From Streptomyces roseofulvus (lineage in GTDB: Bacteria > Actinomycetota > Actinomycetes > Streptomycetales > Streptomycetaceae), in assembly GCF_039534915.1 (NCBI RefSeq), contig NZ_BAAAWE010000001.1, forward strand, positions 2,046,001 through 2,110,000: a stretch of DNA of 64,000 bases, written 5' to 3'. The notes beneath the pieces are model-generated. The model made no database searches. It was not told the DNA's origin and was given only the letters and a program-made list of their open reading frames with translations. Numbering within the stretch: the stretch's first letter is position 1; each line of letters starts with the position of its first letter. A program made the position numbers and the translations under genes. Of the stretch, positions 43,185 to 51,791 are shown in pieces.

Positions 43185-43228
43185 GTTCACGGGCCTGTCA
43201 GCCTTCGTACACCCGTCGACCCTTGACA
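43185..43228 (+). promoter_or_regulatory. PHO-box-like repeats and -35 before the nuclease gene
   Basis: Three 11-base units GTTCACGGGCC (43185), TGTCAGCCTTC (43196) and GTACACCCGTC (43207). The outer two match GTTCACC well, the middle one poorly. TTGACA at 43223-43228 follows directly, a possible -35 next to the activator site. Confidence 0.45.
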
Positions 43229-43303
43229 AGTGGGGCGCTCTCACCGGAGATTGACGCGCGTAGATCTCTCTGCCGTTCCTCCAAGCACCCTCGGAGCCTC
43301 CTG

Positions 43304-45142
43304 ATGTCTTCCTCCATACCGAGAACCGCCGCCGTCTCCGCGGTGGTCGCGGCCGCGCTCGCGGCCGGTCTGCTCGCCGGCTCGCAGAGCGCCGCGGCCG
43401 AGGACACCGCCGCCGTCCGCATCCACGACGTGCAGGGCACCACCCGGGTCTCGCCGCTGGCCGGCAAGCAGGTCACCGGGGTGACGGGCATCGTCACCGG
43501 CGTCCGCGGCTACGGCTCCTCGCGCGGCTTCTGGATGCAGGACCCGCAGGGCGACGAGAACCCGGCCACCAGCGAGGGCCTGTTCGTCTTCACGAGCTCC
43601 GCCCCGACGGTCGCGGTCGGCGACGCGGTCAGCGTCGACGGCACGGTCACCGAGTACGTCCCCGGCGGCCTGAACTCCGGCAACCAGTCGCTGACCCAGC
43701 TGTCCCGCCCCAAGGTCACCGTGGTCTCGAAGGGCAACGCGCTGCCCGAGCCGGTCACCATCGCCCCGTGGTCGGTGCCGGACGCGTACGCCCCCGCGGG
43801 CGACCCGGCGAACGGCGGCTCCATCAACGGCCTGACGCTCGACCCGGAGACGTACGCCCTGGACTACTACGAGTCCCTGGAGGGCACCAACGTCCGCGTC
43901 GGCTCCTCCCGGGTGGTCGGCGCCACCGACCCGTACTCCGAGCTGTGGGTCACGGTGAAGCCGTGGGAGAACGACAACGAGCGCGGCGGCACGGTCTACG
44001 GCTCGTACGAGTCCCAGAACACCGGCCGGCTCCAGATCCAGTCGCTGATCCCGCTCGCCCAGCAGCCCTTCCCGAAGGCGAACGTCGGCGACTGGCTGAC
44101 CGGTTCGACCGAGGGCCCGCTCGACTTCAACCAGTTCGGCGGCTACACCCTGACCGCCCGCACCCTCGGCACCCTCCAGGACATGGGCCTGGAGCGCGAG
44201 GTCACGGAGCGGCAGCACAAGAACGAGCTGGCCGTGGCCACGTACAACGTGGAGAACCTCGACCCGAGCGACCCGCAGGAGAAGTTCGACGCGCTCGCGA
44301 AGGCGGTCGTCGAGAACCTCGCCACCCCGGACATCGTCGCCCTGGAGGAGATCCAGGACGACAACGGCGCCAAGAACGACGGCACGGTCTCGGCCGAGCA
44401 GACGCTGAAGAAGTTCACGGACGCGATCGTCGCGGCCGGCGGCCCGGCGTACGAGTGGCGCTCGATCGCCCCGGAGAACAACAAGGACGGCGGCGAGCCC
44501 GGCGGCAACATCCGCCAGGTCTTCCTCTTCAACCCCGAGCGGGTCTCCTTCGTGGACCGCCCGGGCGGCGACGCGACCACCGCGACCGGTGTCACCGGCT
44601 CGAAGGGCCGCGCCGCCCTCACCCTCTCCCCCGGCCGGATCGACCCGGCGAACGCCGCCTGGGAGGCCAGCCGCAAGCCGCTCGCGGGCGAGTTCAGCTT
44701 CCGCGGCCGCACGGTCTTCGTGATCGCCAACCACTTCGGTTCGAAGGGCGGCGACGAGTCGATCGTCTCCCACCACCAGCCGCCGAACCGTTCCTCCGAG
44801 GCCAAGCGCCACCTCCAGGCGCAGGCCGTGAACGCCTTCGTCAAGGAGATCATCGCCGTCGACAAGCAGGCGGACGTCCTCGTCGTCGGCGACATCAACG
44901 ACTTCGAGTTCTCCGGCACGACCGAGGCGCTGACCGACGGCGACGCCCTCTACCCGGCCGTGAAGGCGCTCCCGGCCTCCGAGCGCTACTCGTACGTCTA
45001 CCAGGGCAACAGCCAGGTCCTCGACCAGATCCTGACCAGCCCCGGCGTGCACCACTTCGAGTACGACAGCGTGCACATCAACGCCGAGTTCGCGGACCAG
45101 AACAGCGACCACGACCCGCAGGTCCTGCGCTTCCGCCCGTAA
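43304..45142 (+). CDS. secreted endonuclease/exonuclease/phosphatase-family nuclease
   Basis: A 612-residue exported protein. A Sec signal ends near residue 32 (AAGLLAGSQSAAAED). An OB-fold-like N-terminal domain (about 33-280, RIHDVQGTTRVSPLAGKQVTGVTGIVTGV) precedes an EEP nuclease domain (about 300-612): LAVATYNVENLDP, DIVALEEIQDDNG (metal Glu), VFVIANHFGSKGGDE, LVVGDINDFEFSGT and the final NSDHDPQVLRF (catalytic Asp-His). This is the layout of extracellular ExeM/NucH-type DNases that scavenge phosphate. Ribosome site GGAG. PHO-box-like repeats lie upstream. Confidence 0.92.
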   Translation: MSSSIPRTAAVSAVVAAALAAGLLAGSQSAAAEDTAAVRIHDVQGTTRVSPLAGKQVTGVTGIVTGVRGYGSSRGFWMQDPQGDENPATSEGLFVFTSSAPTVAVGDAVSVDGTVTEYVPGGLNSGNQSLTQLSRPKVTVVSKGNALPEPVTIAPWSVPDAYAPAGDPANGGSINGLTLDPETYALDYYESLEGTNVRVGSSRVVGATDPYSELWVTVKPWENDNERGGTVYGSYESQNTGRLQIQSLIPLAQQPFPKANVGDWLTGSTEGPLDFNQFGGYTLTARTLGTLQDMGLEREVTERQHKNELAVATYNVENLDPSDPQEKFDALAKAVVENLATPDIVALEEIQDDNGAKNDGTVSAEQTLKKFTDAIVAAGGPAYEWRSIAPENNKDGGEPGGNIRQVFLFNPERVSFVDRPGGDATTATGVTGSKGRAALTLSPGRIDPANAAWEASRKPLAGEFSFRGRTVFVIANHFGSKGGDESIVSHHQPPNRSSEAKRHLQAQAVNAFVKEIIAVDKQADVLVVGDINDFEFSGTTEALTDGDALYPAVKALPASERYSYVYQGNSQVLDQILTSPGVHHFEYDSVHINAEFADQNSDHDPQVLRFRP

Positions 45143-45155
45143 CCCGGATCCCGCG

Positions 45156-45869
45156 CTACGCGCCCGCGCTCAGGCTGAGCGCGGGCGCGTACCTGCGGAC
45201 GCGGCTGCCGGTGAGGGCCGGGTGGTGGTGCACCCGCGCCCACGCCTCGCTCAGCCGGCCGTCGTCCGCCAGCCACTCCTCATGGGCCCGCTCGCTCTCC
45301 CACTCGGCGTAGTTGAGGACCCGGCCGCCGTCGGTGGAGAGGTGGAAGCGGCCGCTGATCCCGCCGGACCCGGGCCGCGTCGCCGCGTCCTCGTCCAGGG
45401 CGTCGAACACGCGGTCCACCCACTCCTCCCGGTGGCCCGCGCCGGACGGGTCGAAGTCGGCCTCGACGATGACGACGACCGCGGGCGGCTCCCCCGTGCC
45501 CGTCGCGCCGCGGACGGTGGAGCGGTGGATCGCCCCGTAGCGGCGGAGCTCCACCCGCTCGACCCCGGGCACGGCCGCGTCGATCTCGGCGTTCCGGTCG
45601 TCGCGGTAGGCGCGGACGAAGTCCTCGTACGCCTGCTGTTCCGTCCACTGCGAGTAGTGCAGCAGCGTCTCGCCGTCGGTCCCGGCGAGGACGCTGTACG
45701 AGAGCAGGCCGAGGTCCGGCCACGCGCGGCTCTCCCAGGCCTTCCGGATCGCCTCGACGGCGGCGCGCTGACGCTCGGGGGTGCCGACCCGCCAGGTGCT
45801 GACGAGGACGGCGCCGACCCCGGGGCGGTCGAGGTCGGGACGGGCGTCGGGGCGTGCGACGGCGTTCAT
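45156..45869 (-). CDS. tandem antibiotic-biosynthesis-monooxygenase (ABM) domain protein
   Basis: A 237-residue protein with two ferredoxin-like ABM domains: domain 1 (about 17-115; VLVSTWRVGTPERQRAAVEAI and LLHYSQWTEQQAYEDFVRAY) and domain 2 (about 128-225; VVIVEADFDPSG and VLNYAEWESERAHEEWL). ABM proteins are small cofactor-free oxygenases or heme-degrading enzymes; the role here is unknown. A MerR-type operator/promoter lies upstream. The last eight residues are encoded by a terminator palindrome. Confidence 0.85.
   Translation of the reverse strand: MNAVARPDARPDLDRPGVGAVLVSTWRVGTPERQRAAVEAIRKAWESRAWPDLGLLSYSVLAGTDGETLLHYSQWTEQQAYEDFVRAYRDDRNAEIDAAVPGVERVELRRYGAIHRSTVRGATGTGEPPAVVVIVEADFDPSGAGHREEWVDRVFDALDEDAATRPGSGGISGRFHLSTDGGRVLNYAEWESERAHEEWLADDGRLSEAWARVHHHPALTGSRVRRYAPALSLSAGA
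45158..45190. terminator. terminator palindrome embedded in a coding 3' end
   Basis: Perfect arms ACGCGCCCGCGCTCA / TGAGCGCGGGCGCGT (15 bases) around GGC, starting 15 bases after the nuclease stop. On the other strand it encodes the last residues (ALSLSAGA) and part of the stop codon of the monooxygenase-like gene. Confidence 0.85.
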
Positions 45870-45912
45870 GGGGTGTCTCCTCCTGCTCGGTGCGGACGGT
45901 TCGACCCTCCTC

Positions 45913-45934
45913 CCTCAACCTTGGTCGAGGTCAA
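45913..45934 (-). promoter_or_regulatory. MerR-type promoter/operator
   Basis: CCTCAACCT|TGGTCGAGG (45913-45930) is a near-palindrome (7 of 9 pairs), followed on the minus strand reading by TTGACC (-35, complement of 45929-45934). Palindromes between -35 and -10 are typical of MerR-family control. It faces the ABM gene. No MerR gene is in the window. Confidence 0.5.
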
Positions 45935-45962
45935 GGGGGTTCGGCATGGGAGACTTCCGGTC

Positions 45963-46409
45963 GTGATCCTTCGCCCCGCCACCCGCGCCGAACTTCCCGC
46001 CGTCCTCGCCCTCCTGGCCGACGAGCGGCGGGTCGTCGACCCCGCGACCGTCCGGGTCACCGAGGCGTACGAGCGGGCCTTCGCGGCCATCGAGGCCGAT
46101 CCCCGCAACGAGATGCTGGTGCTGACCGACCCGGACGGCACGGTCCTCGGCTGCCTCCAGGCCACCTACATCCCGGGCCTCGGCAAGGGCGGCGCCGAGC
46201 GGGCGCTGATCGAGGCGGTCCGGATCCGGGCCGACCACCGGGGCGCGGGCCTGGGCCGACGGCTGATGGAGCTGGCGGCGGACCGGGCCCGCGCGCGCGG
46301 CTGCGCCCTCGTCCAGCTGACCAGCGACAAGAAGCGCGCCGAGGCCCACCGCTTCTACGCCTCGCTGGGGTACGCCCGGAGCCACGAGGGCTTCAAGCTG
46401 ACCCTCTGA
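45963..46409 (+). CDS. GNAT-family N-acetyltransferase
   Basis: A 148-residue GNAT fold. ILRPATRAELPAVLALLADERR opens it. MLVLTDPDGTVLGCLQATYIPGL and the acetyl-CoA loop IRADHRGAGLGRRLMELAADRARARG (Q/RxxGxG/A) follow, then LTSDKKRAEAHRFYASLGYARSHEGFKL. GTG start with GGGAG 10 bases upstream. Substrate unknown; it is divergent from the ABM gene. Confidence 0.9.
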   Translation: MILRPATRAELPAVLALLADERRVVDPATVRVTEAYERAFAAIEADPRNEMLVLTDPDGTVLGCLQATYIPGLGKGGAERALIEAVRIRADHRGAGLGRRLMELAADRARARGCALVQLTSDKKRAEAHRFYASLGYARSHEGFKLTL

Positions 46410-46494
46410 CCCCGCCTTCGTTCAGCCGGGCTGAACGTTCCGGCCAAGCAGATCTACGTGGACCTTCACGGTCGTCGGCGCCCAGACTTCCCGT

Positions 46495-47379
46495 ATGAGC
46501 ACTCATCGGCCCTTCGGCCGCGCCCTCTGCGCGATGATCACCCCCTTCACCGGCTCCGGTGCCCTCGACCTCGACGCGGCCGGGAAGCTGGCCGCCCGGC
46601 TGGTCGGCGAGGGCTGCGACGGCCTGGTCCTCAACGGCACCACCGGCGAGTCCCCCACCACCACGGACGCCGAGAAGGCGGCGCTGATCCGGGCCGTGCG
46701 GGAAGCGATCGGCCCGGCCCCCGCACTGCTCGCGGGCGTGGGCACGGCCGACACCCGGCACACCGTGGAGCTGGCCCGCCAGGCGGAGGCCGCCGGGGCC
46801 GACGGGCTGCTCGTCGTCACCCCGTACTACAGCCGCCCGCCGCAGGACGCGGTCGCCGCGCACTTCCTGAAGGTCGCGGACTCCACCGGGCTCCCCGTGA
46901 TGGTCTACGACATCCCCGGCCGCACCGGCACCCGCGTCGAGCCCGACACCATGCGCCGGCTCGCCGCGCACCCGCGGATCACCGCCGTCAAGGACTGCTC
47001 GTACGACCTGCTGACCGCGGCCCGGCTGATCGCCGAGACCGGGCTCGCGTACTACTCCGGCAGCGAGGAGCTGAACCTGCCGCTGTACGCGGTGGGCGGC
47101 GCCGGCTACGTGAGCACGGTCGCGAACGTGGCGCCGCGCCCGCTCGCCGCCGTCCTCGACGCGTACGACGCCGGCGACACCGCCCTGGCCGCCCGGCTGC
47201 ACGCCCGCACGCTGCCGCTGGTCGAGCGGATGATGGCCGCCGGCCTGCCCGGCACGGTCACCGTGAAGGCGCTGCTCGGCGGCCCGCTCCGGGAGCCGCT
47301 GCGGCCCGCCGGCCGGGAGACGGCCGACGGGCTGCGCGCCCTCCTCGCGGAGCTGGATCAGGCGGCGTCGGTCGTGTAG
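46495..47379 (+). CDS. dapA: 4-hydroxy-tetrahydrodipicolinate synthase
   Basis: A 294-residue DapA TIM barrel: RALCAMITPFTGSGALDLDAA, GLVLNGTTGESPTTTDAEK, VVTPYYSRPPQDAV (catalytic Tyr), VYDIPGRTGTRV and the Schiff-base Lys in ITAVKDCSYD (about residue 164), then YYSGSEELNLP. It condenses pyruvate with aspartate semialdehyde in the lysine/diaminopimelate pathway; dapD is 0.4 kb away on the other strand. Streptomyces usually carry more than one dapA-like gene. CAGACT lies 6 bases before the ATG with no ribosome site, suggesting a leaderless message. Confidence 0.93.
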   Translation: MSTHRPFGRALCAMITPFTGSGALDLDAAGKLAARLVGEGCDGLVLNGTTGESPTTTDAEKAALIRAVREAIGPAPALLAGVGTADTRHTVELARQAEAAGADGLLVVTPYYSRPPQDAVAAHFLKVADSTGLPVMVYDIPGRTGTRVEPDTMRRLAAHPRITAVKDCSYDLLTAARLIAETGLAYYSGSEELNLPLYAVGGAGYVSTVANVAPRPLAAVLDAYDAGDTALAARLHARTLPLVERMMAAGLPGTVTVKALLGGPLREPLRPAGRETADGLRALLAELDQAASVV

Positions 47380-47576
47380 GTCCGGCCGAGGATCGCCGCG
47401 TGCTCCAGGACGTCCTCCAGCGGGTCGTCGATCTGCCCGGTGTGCAGGCTGAGACTGGGGCCGTTGGTCACCGCCGGCCCGTTGTGCGTGTGCGTCTCGT
47501 CCGCCCGGGCGGCCCCCGCCGGCAGCAGCACCGCCGCCGCGGCCAGCACCCCGGCGACCATGGGCTTCGTCCTCAT
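47358..47576 (-). CDS. small secreted protein
   Basis: A 72-residue protein with a clear signal peptide (MRTKPMVAGVLAAAAVLLPAGAARA, cleavage near residue 25) and a 47-residue mature part, DETHTHNGPAVTNGPSLSLHTGQIDDPLEDVLEHAAIL..., without cysteines. Ribosome site GGAG 6 bases before the ATG. Its 3' end overlaps the 3' end of the convergent dapA by 22 bases. Function unknown. Confidence 0.82.
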   Translation of the reverse strand: MRTKPMVAGVLAAAAVLLPAGAARADETHTHNGPAVTNGPSLSLHTGQIDDPLEDVLEHAAILGRTYTTDAA

Positions 47577-47760
47577 GTCGACTCCTCGCCTCGTCTCTCG
47601 GTGGAGCACGGCGCTCCGCATCCCTAACGCTCCGTGATCGGGTTCGGTTGCCGTCCCGTCACGAGCTTCGCGGTCCTGTCCCCGTCGCTGGGGGCGGGCG
47701 CCTGGGGCTGCGGCCCGGTGGAGGACCCGGGCAAGCCTCTGAGGGCGCTGCACGGAGAGC

Positions 47761-47812
47761 GGCCGACCGCCCTCCCGGCCGTCTGAGCGGGGCCGGGAGG
47801 GCCGGTCGGGCC
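47761..47812 (-). terminator. terminator after dapD
   Basis: GGCCGACCGCCCTCCCGGCC (47761-47780) pairs imperfectly with the segment 47791-47812 (GGCCGGGAGGGCCGGTCGGG...). It lies next to the dapD stop codon. Confidence 0.65.
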
Positions 47813-47813
47813 G

Positions 47814-48800
47814 TCAGTTGTGGCTGTGCAGGATGTCGTTGAGGCCGCCCCAGACCGCGTTGTTCGGGCGGGCCTCGACGGCGCCGGTGACCGAGTTGCG
47901 GCGGAAGAGGATGTTCGACTGCCCGGAGAGGTCGCGGGCCTTGACGATCTCGCCGTCGGGCATGGTGACCCGGGTGCCGGCGGTGACGTACAGGCCGGCC
48001 TCGACGACGCACTCGTCGCCGAGGGCGATGCCGACGCCCGCCTCGGCGCCGATCAGGCAGCGCTCGCCGATGGAGATGACGACGTTGCCGCCGCCGGAGA
48101 GGGTGCCCATGGTGGAGGCGCCGCCGCCGATGTCGGAGCCGTCGCCGACGACGACGCCGGCGGAGATGCGGCCCTCGACCATGGAGGTGCCGAGGGTGCC
48201 GGCGTTGAAGTTGACGAAGCCCTCGTGCATGACGGTGGTGCCGGCGGCGAGGTGGGCGCCGAGGCGGACGCGGTCGGCGTCGGCGATCCGGACGCCGGCG
48301 GGCACGACGTAGTCGGTCATGCGGGGGAACTTGTCGATCGAGGTGACCTGGAGGTGCAGGCCCTCGGCGCGGGCGTTGAGCCGCACCTTCTCGATGTCGT
48401 CCACGGCGACCGGGCCGAGCGAGGTCCAGGCGACGTTGGCGAGCAGGCCGAAGACGCCGTCCAGGCTCTGGCCGTGCGGCTTCACCAGGCGGTGGCTGAG
48501 CAGGTGGAGGCGGAGGTAGGCGTCGTGGGCGTCGAGCGGCTTGTCGTCGAGCGAGCCGATGACGGTGCGGACGGCGACCACCTCGACGCCGCGGCGGGCG
48601 TCCACGCCGAGCGCCTTGGCGGCGCCCTCGCCGAGGGCGTTCACGGCCTCGTCCGGGGAGAGCCGCGTGGTGCCGGCCGGGCCGGGCTCCTCGGTGAGCT
48701 CGGGGGCGGGGAACCAGGTGTCGAGGACGGTGCCGTCGCCGGCGATGGTGGCGAGGCCGGCGGCGACGGCGCCGGTGGTGCGGGGAGCAGTGGTGGTCAT
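47814..48800 (-). CDS. dapD: 2,3,4,5-tetrahydropyridine-2,6-dicarboxylate N-succinyltransferase
   Basis: A 328-residue DapD of the actinobacterial type. The N-terminal helical part is followed by a left-handed beta-helix with hexapeptide repeats: [60 protein letters not shown] and [31 protein letters not shown]. It transfers succinyl from succinyl-CoA in the lysine/DAP pathway. Divergence and distance from dapA show separate transcription. Confidence 0.95.
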   Translation of the reverse strand: MTTTAPRTTGAVAAGLATIAGDGTVLDTWFPAPELTEEPGPAGTTRLSPDEAVNALGEGAAKALGVDARRGVEVVAVRTVIGSLDDKPLDAHDAYLRLHLLSHRLVKPHGQSLDGVFGLLANVAWTSLGPVAVDDIEKVRLNARAEGLHLQVTSIDKFPRMTDYVVPAGVRIADADRVRLGAHLAAGTTVMHEGFVNFNAGTLGTSMVEGRISAGVVVGDGSDIGGGASTMGTLSGGGNVVISIGERCLIGAEAGVGIALGDECVVEAGLYVTAGTRVTMPDGEIVKARDLSGQSNILFRRNSVTGAVEARPNNAVWGGLNDILHSHN

Positions 48801-48844
48801 GACGGAAAACCTAACGGTCCCGCCCCCGCGCGGGCCAACCGGTC

Positions 48845-49444
48845 TCAGGTGCCGGTCGGGCCGGCCGGAGCTTCCGACAAGGCTCCGGCCTGGTCTTTCG
48901 GCTCTTCGTTCAGGATCCGGGCGATCATCTCGCGGGCGTGCGCCTCGTCGTACGGCGCGCCGCCGAGCAGGACCTGGAGGGCGATCCCGTCCATGAGGGC
49001 GGCCAGGGCGCGGGCGGCGCTCCGCCCGGTGTGCCGGGCGAGGGCGGTGACGACCTCCTCGGCCCGTTCGGCGGCGACGGGCCGGAGCGCGGGGCGGCGC
49101 AGGGCGGCGAGGCGGAGTTCGTACTCCAGCTGCACCTGGCTCCGCCCGGCGCCGAGCCGCGCTGCGAGCAGCCGGGCGAGCCCCTCGGCGAGGGTGTCGC
49201 CGGGGCGGGCGGGCCGGCTCCGCAGCTCCTCGGCGAGGCCGGCGTCGGCCTTCCGGAGGGCGGCGACGAGGAGGTCGTCGAGGGAGCCGAAGTGGTAGGT
49301 GGTGGAGCCGAGCGGCACGTCCGCCTCGGCGGCGACCGTGCGGTGGCTCAGCCCGCCGATCCCGTCCCGGCGGACCACCCGCAGGGCGGCGTCCACGATC
49401 CGCTCGCGCCGCCCGGGGTCGTACCGCCGGGTCCGTGCCGTCAG
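48845..49444 (-). CDS. TetR-family regulator with uncertain start
   Basis: About 199 residues. The HTH reads [56 protein letters not shown], and the C-terminal ligand domain includes [17 protein letters not shown]. The frame has no ATG or GTG near the natural beginning. The natural start would be the CTG at 49444 that overlaps the TGA of the SMR exporter (CTGA). A GTG at 49396 would remove the first 16 residues but keep the HTH. It is probably co-translated with the exporter and represses it. Confidence 0.82.
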   Translation of the reverse strand: MTARTRRYDPGRRERIVDAALRVVRRDGIGGLSHRTVAAEADVPLGSTTYHFGSLDDLLVAALRKADAGLAEELRSRPARPGDTLAEGLARLLAARLGAGRSQVQLEYELRLAALRRPALRPVAAERAEEVVTALARHTGRSAARALAALMDGIALQVLLGGAPYDEAHAREMIARILNEEPKDQAGALSEAPAGPTGT

Positions 49445-49761
49445 TGCGCCCCGCCCAGGTTGAGCACGGCGACGCCGGCGATGATGAGGACGATCCCGGC
49501 GATCTTGGCGAGGCTCAGGGTCTCGCCGAGGAAGAGGATCCCGATCCCGGCGACGGCGGCGGTGCCGACGCCCGACCAGATCGCGTAGGCGGTGCCGACC
49601 TGAAGGGTCTTGAGGGCCTGGGCGAGCAGCGCGAAGGCGATGACGTACCCGGTGCCGGTGACGAGCGAGGGCCAGAACCTGGTGAACCCCTCGCTGTACT
49701 TCATGGAGGTGGTGGCGATGATCTCGGCCGCTATGGCCCCGGCGAGCAGTCCGTAACCCAT
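49441..49761 (-). CDS. small multidrug resistance (SMR) exporter
   Basis: A 106-residue four-helix EmrE/QacE-type protein. The essential Glu is in [17 protein letters not shown] (residue 13), with [31 protein letters not shown] and the last helix [18 protein letters not shown]. It exports lipophilic cations by proton antiport. A TACCCT hexamer lies 7 bases before the ATG (49769-49774) and there is no ribosome site, so a leaderless start is likely. A TetR-type palindrome is directly upstream. Transcribed with the TetR gene. Confidence 0.93.
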   Translation of the reverse strand: MGYGLLAGAIAAEIIATTSMKYSEGFTRFWPSLVTGTGYVIAFALLAQALKTLQVGTAYAIWSGVGTAAVAGIGILFLGETLSLAKIAGIVLIIAGVAVLNLGGAH

Positions 49762-49779
49762 GGGCAGGAGGGTACCGCC

Positions 49780-49801
49780 GTTGTGTACGGGCGTACGCAA
49801 C
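49780..49801. promoter_or_regulatory. TetR-type operator
   Basis: GTTGTGTACG-GG-CGTACGCAAC, 10-base arms with one mismatch, in the gap between the SMR gene and the divergent membrane protein gene. It is the natural binding site for the TetR protein encoded behind the exporter. Confidence 0.65.
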
Positions 49802-49823
49802 GCTGCCCGCTACGGTATGGCGC

Positions 49824-50891
49824 ATGACTTTCGCCCGTGGGCCGTACAGCTACGGCTACGCCGCTCCGCCGCCGAAGCCGGGTGTGATACCGCTGGCCCC
49901 GCTGGACCTCGGCGACGTCCTGGCCGGCTCCTTCGAGGCGTACCGCCGCCACTGGAAGGTGCTCCTCGGCGTCTCCCTGGCCTCCTACGCGGCGGCCGCC
50001 GCGCTCATCTTCGGGGTGGGCACGGTCGCCTGGGCCGCGCTCGCCGACCGGTACGACCGCTGGGCGGCCGCCCCCGGCCCGGACGGCGACCAGCCGGAGC
50101 TGGCGCCGCTCTTCGTCGGGGTCGGCATCATCTGGCTGGCCTGCGCGCTGGGGCTGCTGCTCGCCACCGGTCTGCTGCACGCCGCCGTCGCGACCGTGGT
50201 CCAGGAGGCGGTGCTCGGGCGGAGGACCGGCTTCGGGGCGGTGTGGCGGCGGTCCTGGTCCCGGCTCGGCGCGACGCTCGGCGCGCTCGTCCTGCCGGCG
50301 CTGGCCGCGCTCGTCCCGGTGCTGCTCTCGCTGGTCGGCTTCTGCCTGATGCTGGGCGGGATGATCGCGAACATCGCCTCGAACGAGGGGCACCACACCG
50401 ACAACGGCGCCGGGCTGCTGATCACCGGCCTGCTGGTGCTCCTGCTGAGCGCCGCCACCCTGCCGGTCGCCCTCTGGATCTGGATCAGGTACAGCCTCGC
50501 CCCGACCGCCGCGGTGATCGAGTCCGCCGGCCCGCCGGCCGCGCTGCGCCGCTCCGCGGAGCTGGTGCGCGGCTCCTGGTGGCGGATCTTCGGGTGCACC
50601 CTGGTGATGCTGCTGATCGTCGGCGGCATCTCGTTCGTGGTGCAGATGGGCGTCTCCCTGGTGGCCCAGTTCTCGATGTTCACCCTCCAGGCCGAGACGA
50701 ACCTCACCCCCACCCCCGGCACGGTGTTCCTCGCCGTCGGCGGACTGGTGGCCGTCGTCGGACTGGTCCAGCTGCTCGTCCAGGCGCTGCTCGCCCCGCT
50801 CCAGCCGCTGGCCTCCGGTCTCCTCTACGTCGACCAGCGCATCCGCCGGGAGAACCTGGGCCCGGCCCTGGCCGCCCGGTCGGCGGCGTGA
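49824..50891 (+). CDS. polytopic membrane protein (glycerophosphodiesterase membrane-domain-like)
   Basis: A 355-residue protein. The Pro/Tyr-rich N-terminus (YSYGYAAPPPKPGVIPLAPLDLGDVLAGSFEAYRRHWKVLLGVSL) is followed by about six hydrophobic helices with the family pattern RYSLAPTAAVIES...ALRRSAELVRGSWWRIFG, seen in GPDPase-type membrane domains and related DUF proteins. No catalytic phosphodiesterase part is attached. Function unknown. TACGGT (49811-49816) lies 7 bases before the ATG with no ribosome site, suggesting a leaderless message. A 21-base-arm terminator follows. Confidence 0.82.
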   Translation: MTFARGPYSYGYAAPPPKPGVIPLAPLDLGDVLAGSFEAYRRHWKVLLGVSLASYAAAAALIFGVGTVAWAALADRYDRWAAAPGPDGDQPELAPLFVGVGIIWLACALGLLLATGLLHAAVATVVQEAVLGRRTGFGAVWRRSWSRLGATLGALVLPALAALVPVLLSLVGFCLMLGGMIANIASNEGHHTDNGAGLLITGLLVLLLSAATLPVALWIWIRYSLAPTAAVIESAGPPAALRRSAELVRGSWWRIFGCTLVMLLIVGGISFVVQMGVSLVAQFSMFTLQAETNLTPTPGTVFLAVGGLVAVVGLVQLLVQALLAPLQPLASGLLYVDQRIRRENLGPALAARSAA

Positions 50892-50893
50892 CG

Positions 50894-50940
50894 GCACGAG
50901 AAGGGGCCCCCGGCGGTGTGCCGGGGGCCCCTTCTCGTGC
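50894..50940. terminator. bidirectional terminator
   Basis: Perfect 21-base arms (50894-50914 and 50920-50940; GCACGAGAAGG... / ...CCTTCTCGTGC) around the loop GGTGT. It separates the membrane protein gene from the end of the suf operon. Confidence 0.92.
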
Positions 50941-50953
50941 GGTCGAGCGGTGA

Positions 50954-51307
50954 TCAGACGTTGAAGCCGAGCGCGCGCAGCTGCTCGCGGCCGTCGTCGG
51001 TGATCTTGTCCGGACCCCACGGGGGCATCCAGACCCAGTTGATCCGCAGCTCGTTGACGATGCCGTCGGTGGCCGCGCGGGCCTGGTCCTCGATGACGTC
51101 GGTCAGCGGACAGGCCGCCGAGGTCAGCGTCATGTCCAGCGTCGCGACGTTGGAGTCGTCGATGTGGATCCCGTAGATCAGGCCGAGGTTGACGACGTCG
51201 ATGCCCAGCTCGGGGTCGACGACGTCGTACAGCGCCTCGCGGATCTCCTCTTCGGAGGCCGGCTTCATCGTGGCCGCCTCGGCGTTCTCGGTCGCGTTCT
51301 CGGTCAT
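50954..51307 (-). CDS. sufT: SufT/DUF59 iron-sulfur assembly factor
   Basis: A 117-residue MIP18/PaaD-like (DUF59) protein: EIREALYDVVDPELGIDVVNLGLIYGIHID and the conserved Cys in LTSAACPLTDVIEDQ. It aids Fe-S cluster transfer or maturation. It is the last gene of the suf operon. It overlaps sufU by 4 bases and ends before a strong terminator. Confidence 0.94.
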   Translation of the reverse strand: MTENATENAEAATMKPASEEEIREALYDVVDPELGIDVVNLGLIYGIHIDDSNVATLDMTLTSAACPLTDVIEDQARAATDGIVNELRINWVWMPPWGPDKITDDGREQLRALGFNV

Positions 51308-51777
51308 GCCGACTTCCTCACAGACTTCTGGTCGTCTCCGCCCAGGGCCTGGGCGGTCGCGTCCTTCCACGCCATCCAGCTGAGCAGCGCGCACTTCACC
51401 CGGGCCGGGTACTTGGAGACGCCGGCGAACGCGACCGCGTCCTCCAGCACCTCCTCCATGGCGTCGTCCGGCTCGACCTGGCCCTTGGACTGCATCAGCT
51501 CCAGGAAGGTCTCCTGGATCTTCTGCGCCTCGGCCAGCTCCTTGCCGACGAGGAGCTCGTTGAGGACGGAGGCCGACGCCTGGCTGATGGAGCAGCCCTG
51601 GCCCTCGTACGAGACGTCCTCGACGCGGTCGCCGTCGTACTTCACGCGGAGCGTGATCTCGTCACCACAGGTCGGGTTGACGTGGTGCACCTCGGCGTCG
51701 CCGTCCCGCAAGCCCCGCCCGTGCGGGTGCTTGTAGTGGTCCAGGATGACGTCCTGGTACATCGAATCCAGCTTCAC
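51304..51777 (-). CDS. sufU: SufU sulfur-transfer scaffold
   Basis: A 157-residue SufU: YQDVILDHYKHPHGRG, the three metal cysteines in NPTCGDEI, GQGCSISQASASVLNELL and ARVKCALLSW, and the 18-residue SufU-type insertion between Cys 2 and Cys 3. In Gram-positives it binds zinc and receives sulfur from SufS. Between sufS and sufT in the operon. Confidence 0.95.
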   Translation of the reverse strand: MKLDSMYQDVILDHYKHPHGRGLRDGDAEVHHVNPTCGDEITLRVKYDGDRVEDVSYEGQGCSISQASASVLNELLVGKELAEAQKIQETFLELMQSKGQVEPDDAMEEVLEDAVAFAGVSKYPARVKCALLSWMAWKDATAQALGGDDQKSVRKSA

Positions 51778-51791
51778 AGCGCTCAGCCGCC

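Noticed and set aside
47648..47842. A 64-codon plus-strand frame between the small secreted protein and dapD
   Set aside because: Overlaps the dapD terminator and has no protein-like pattern.
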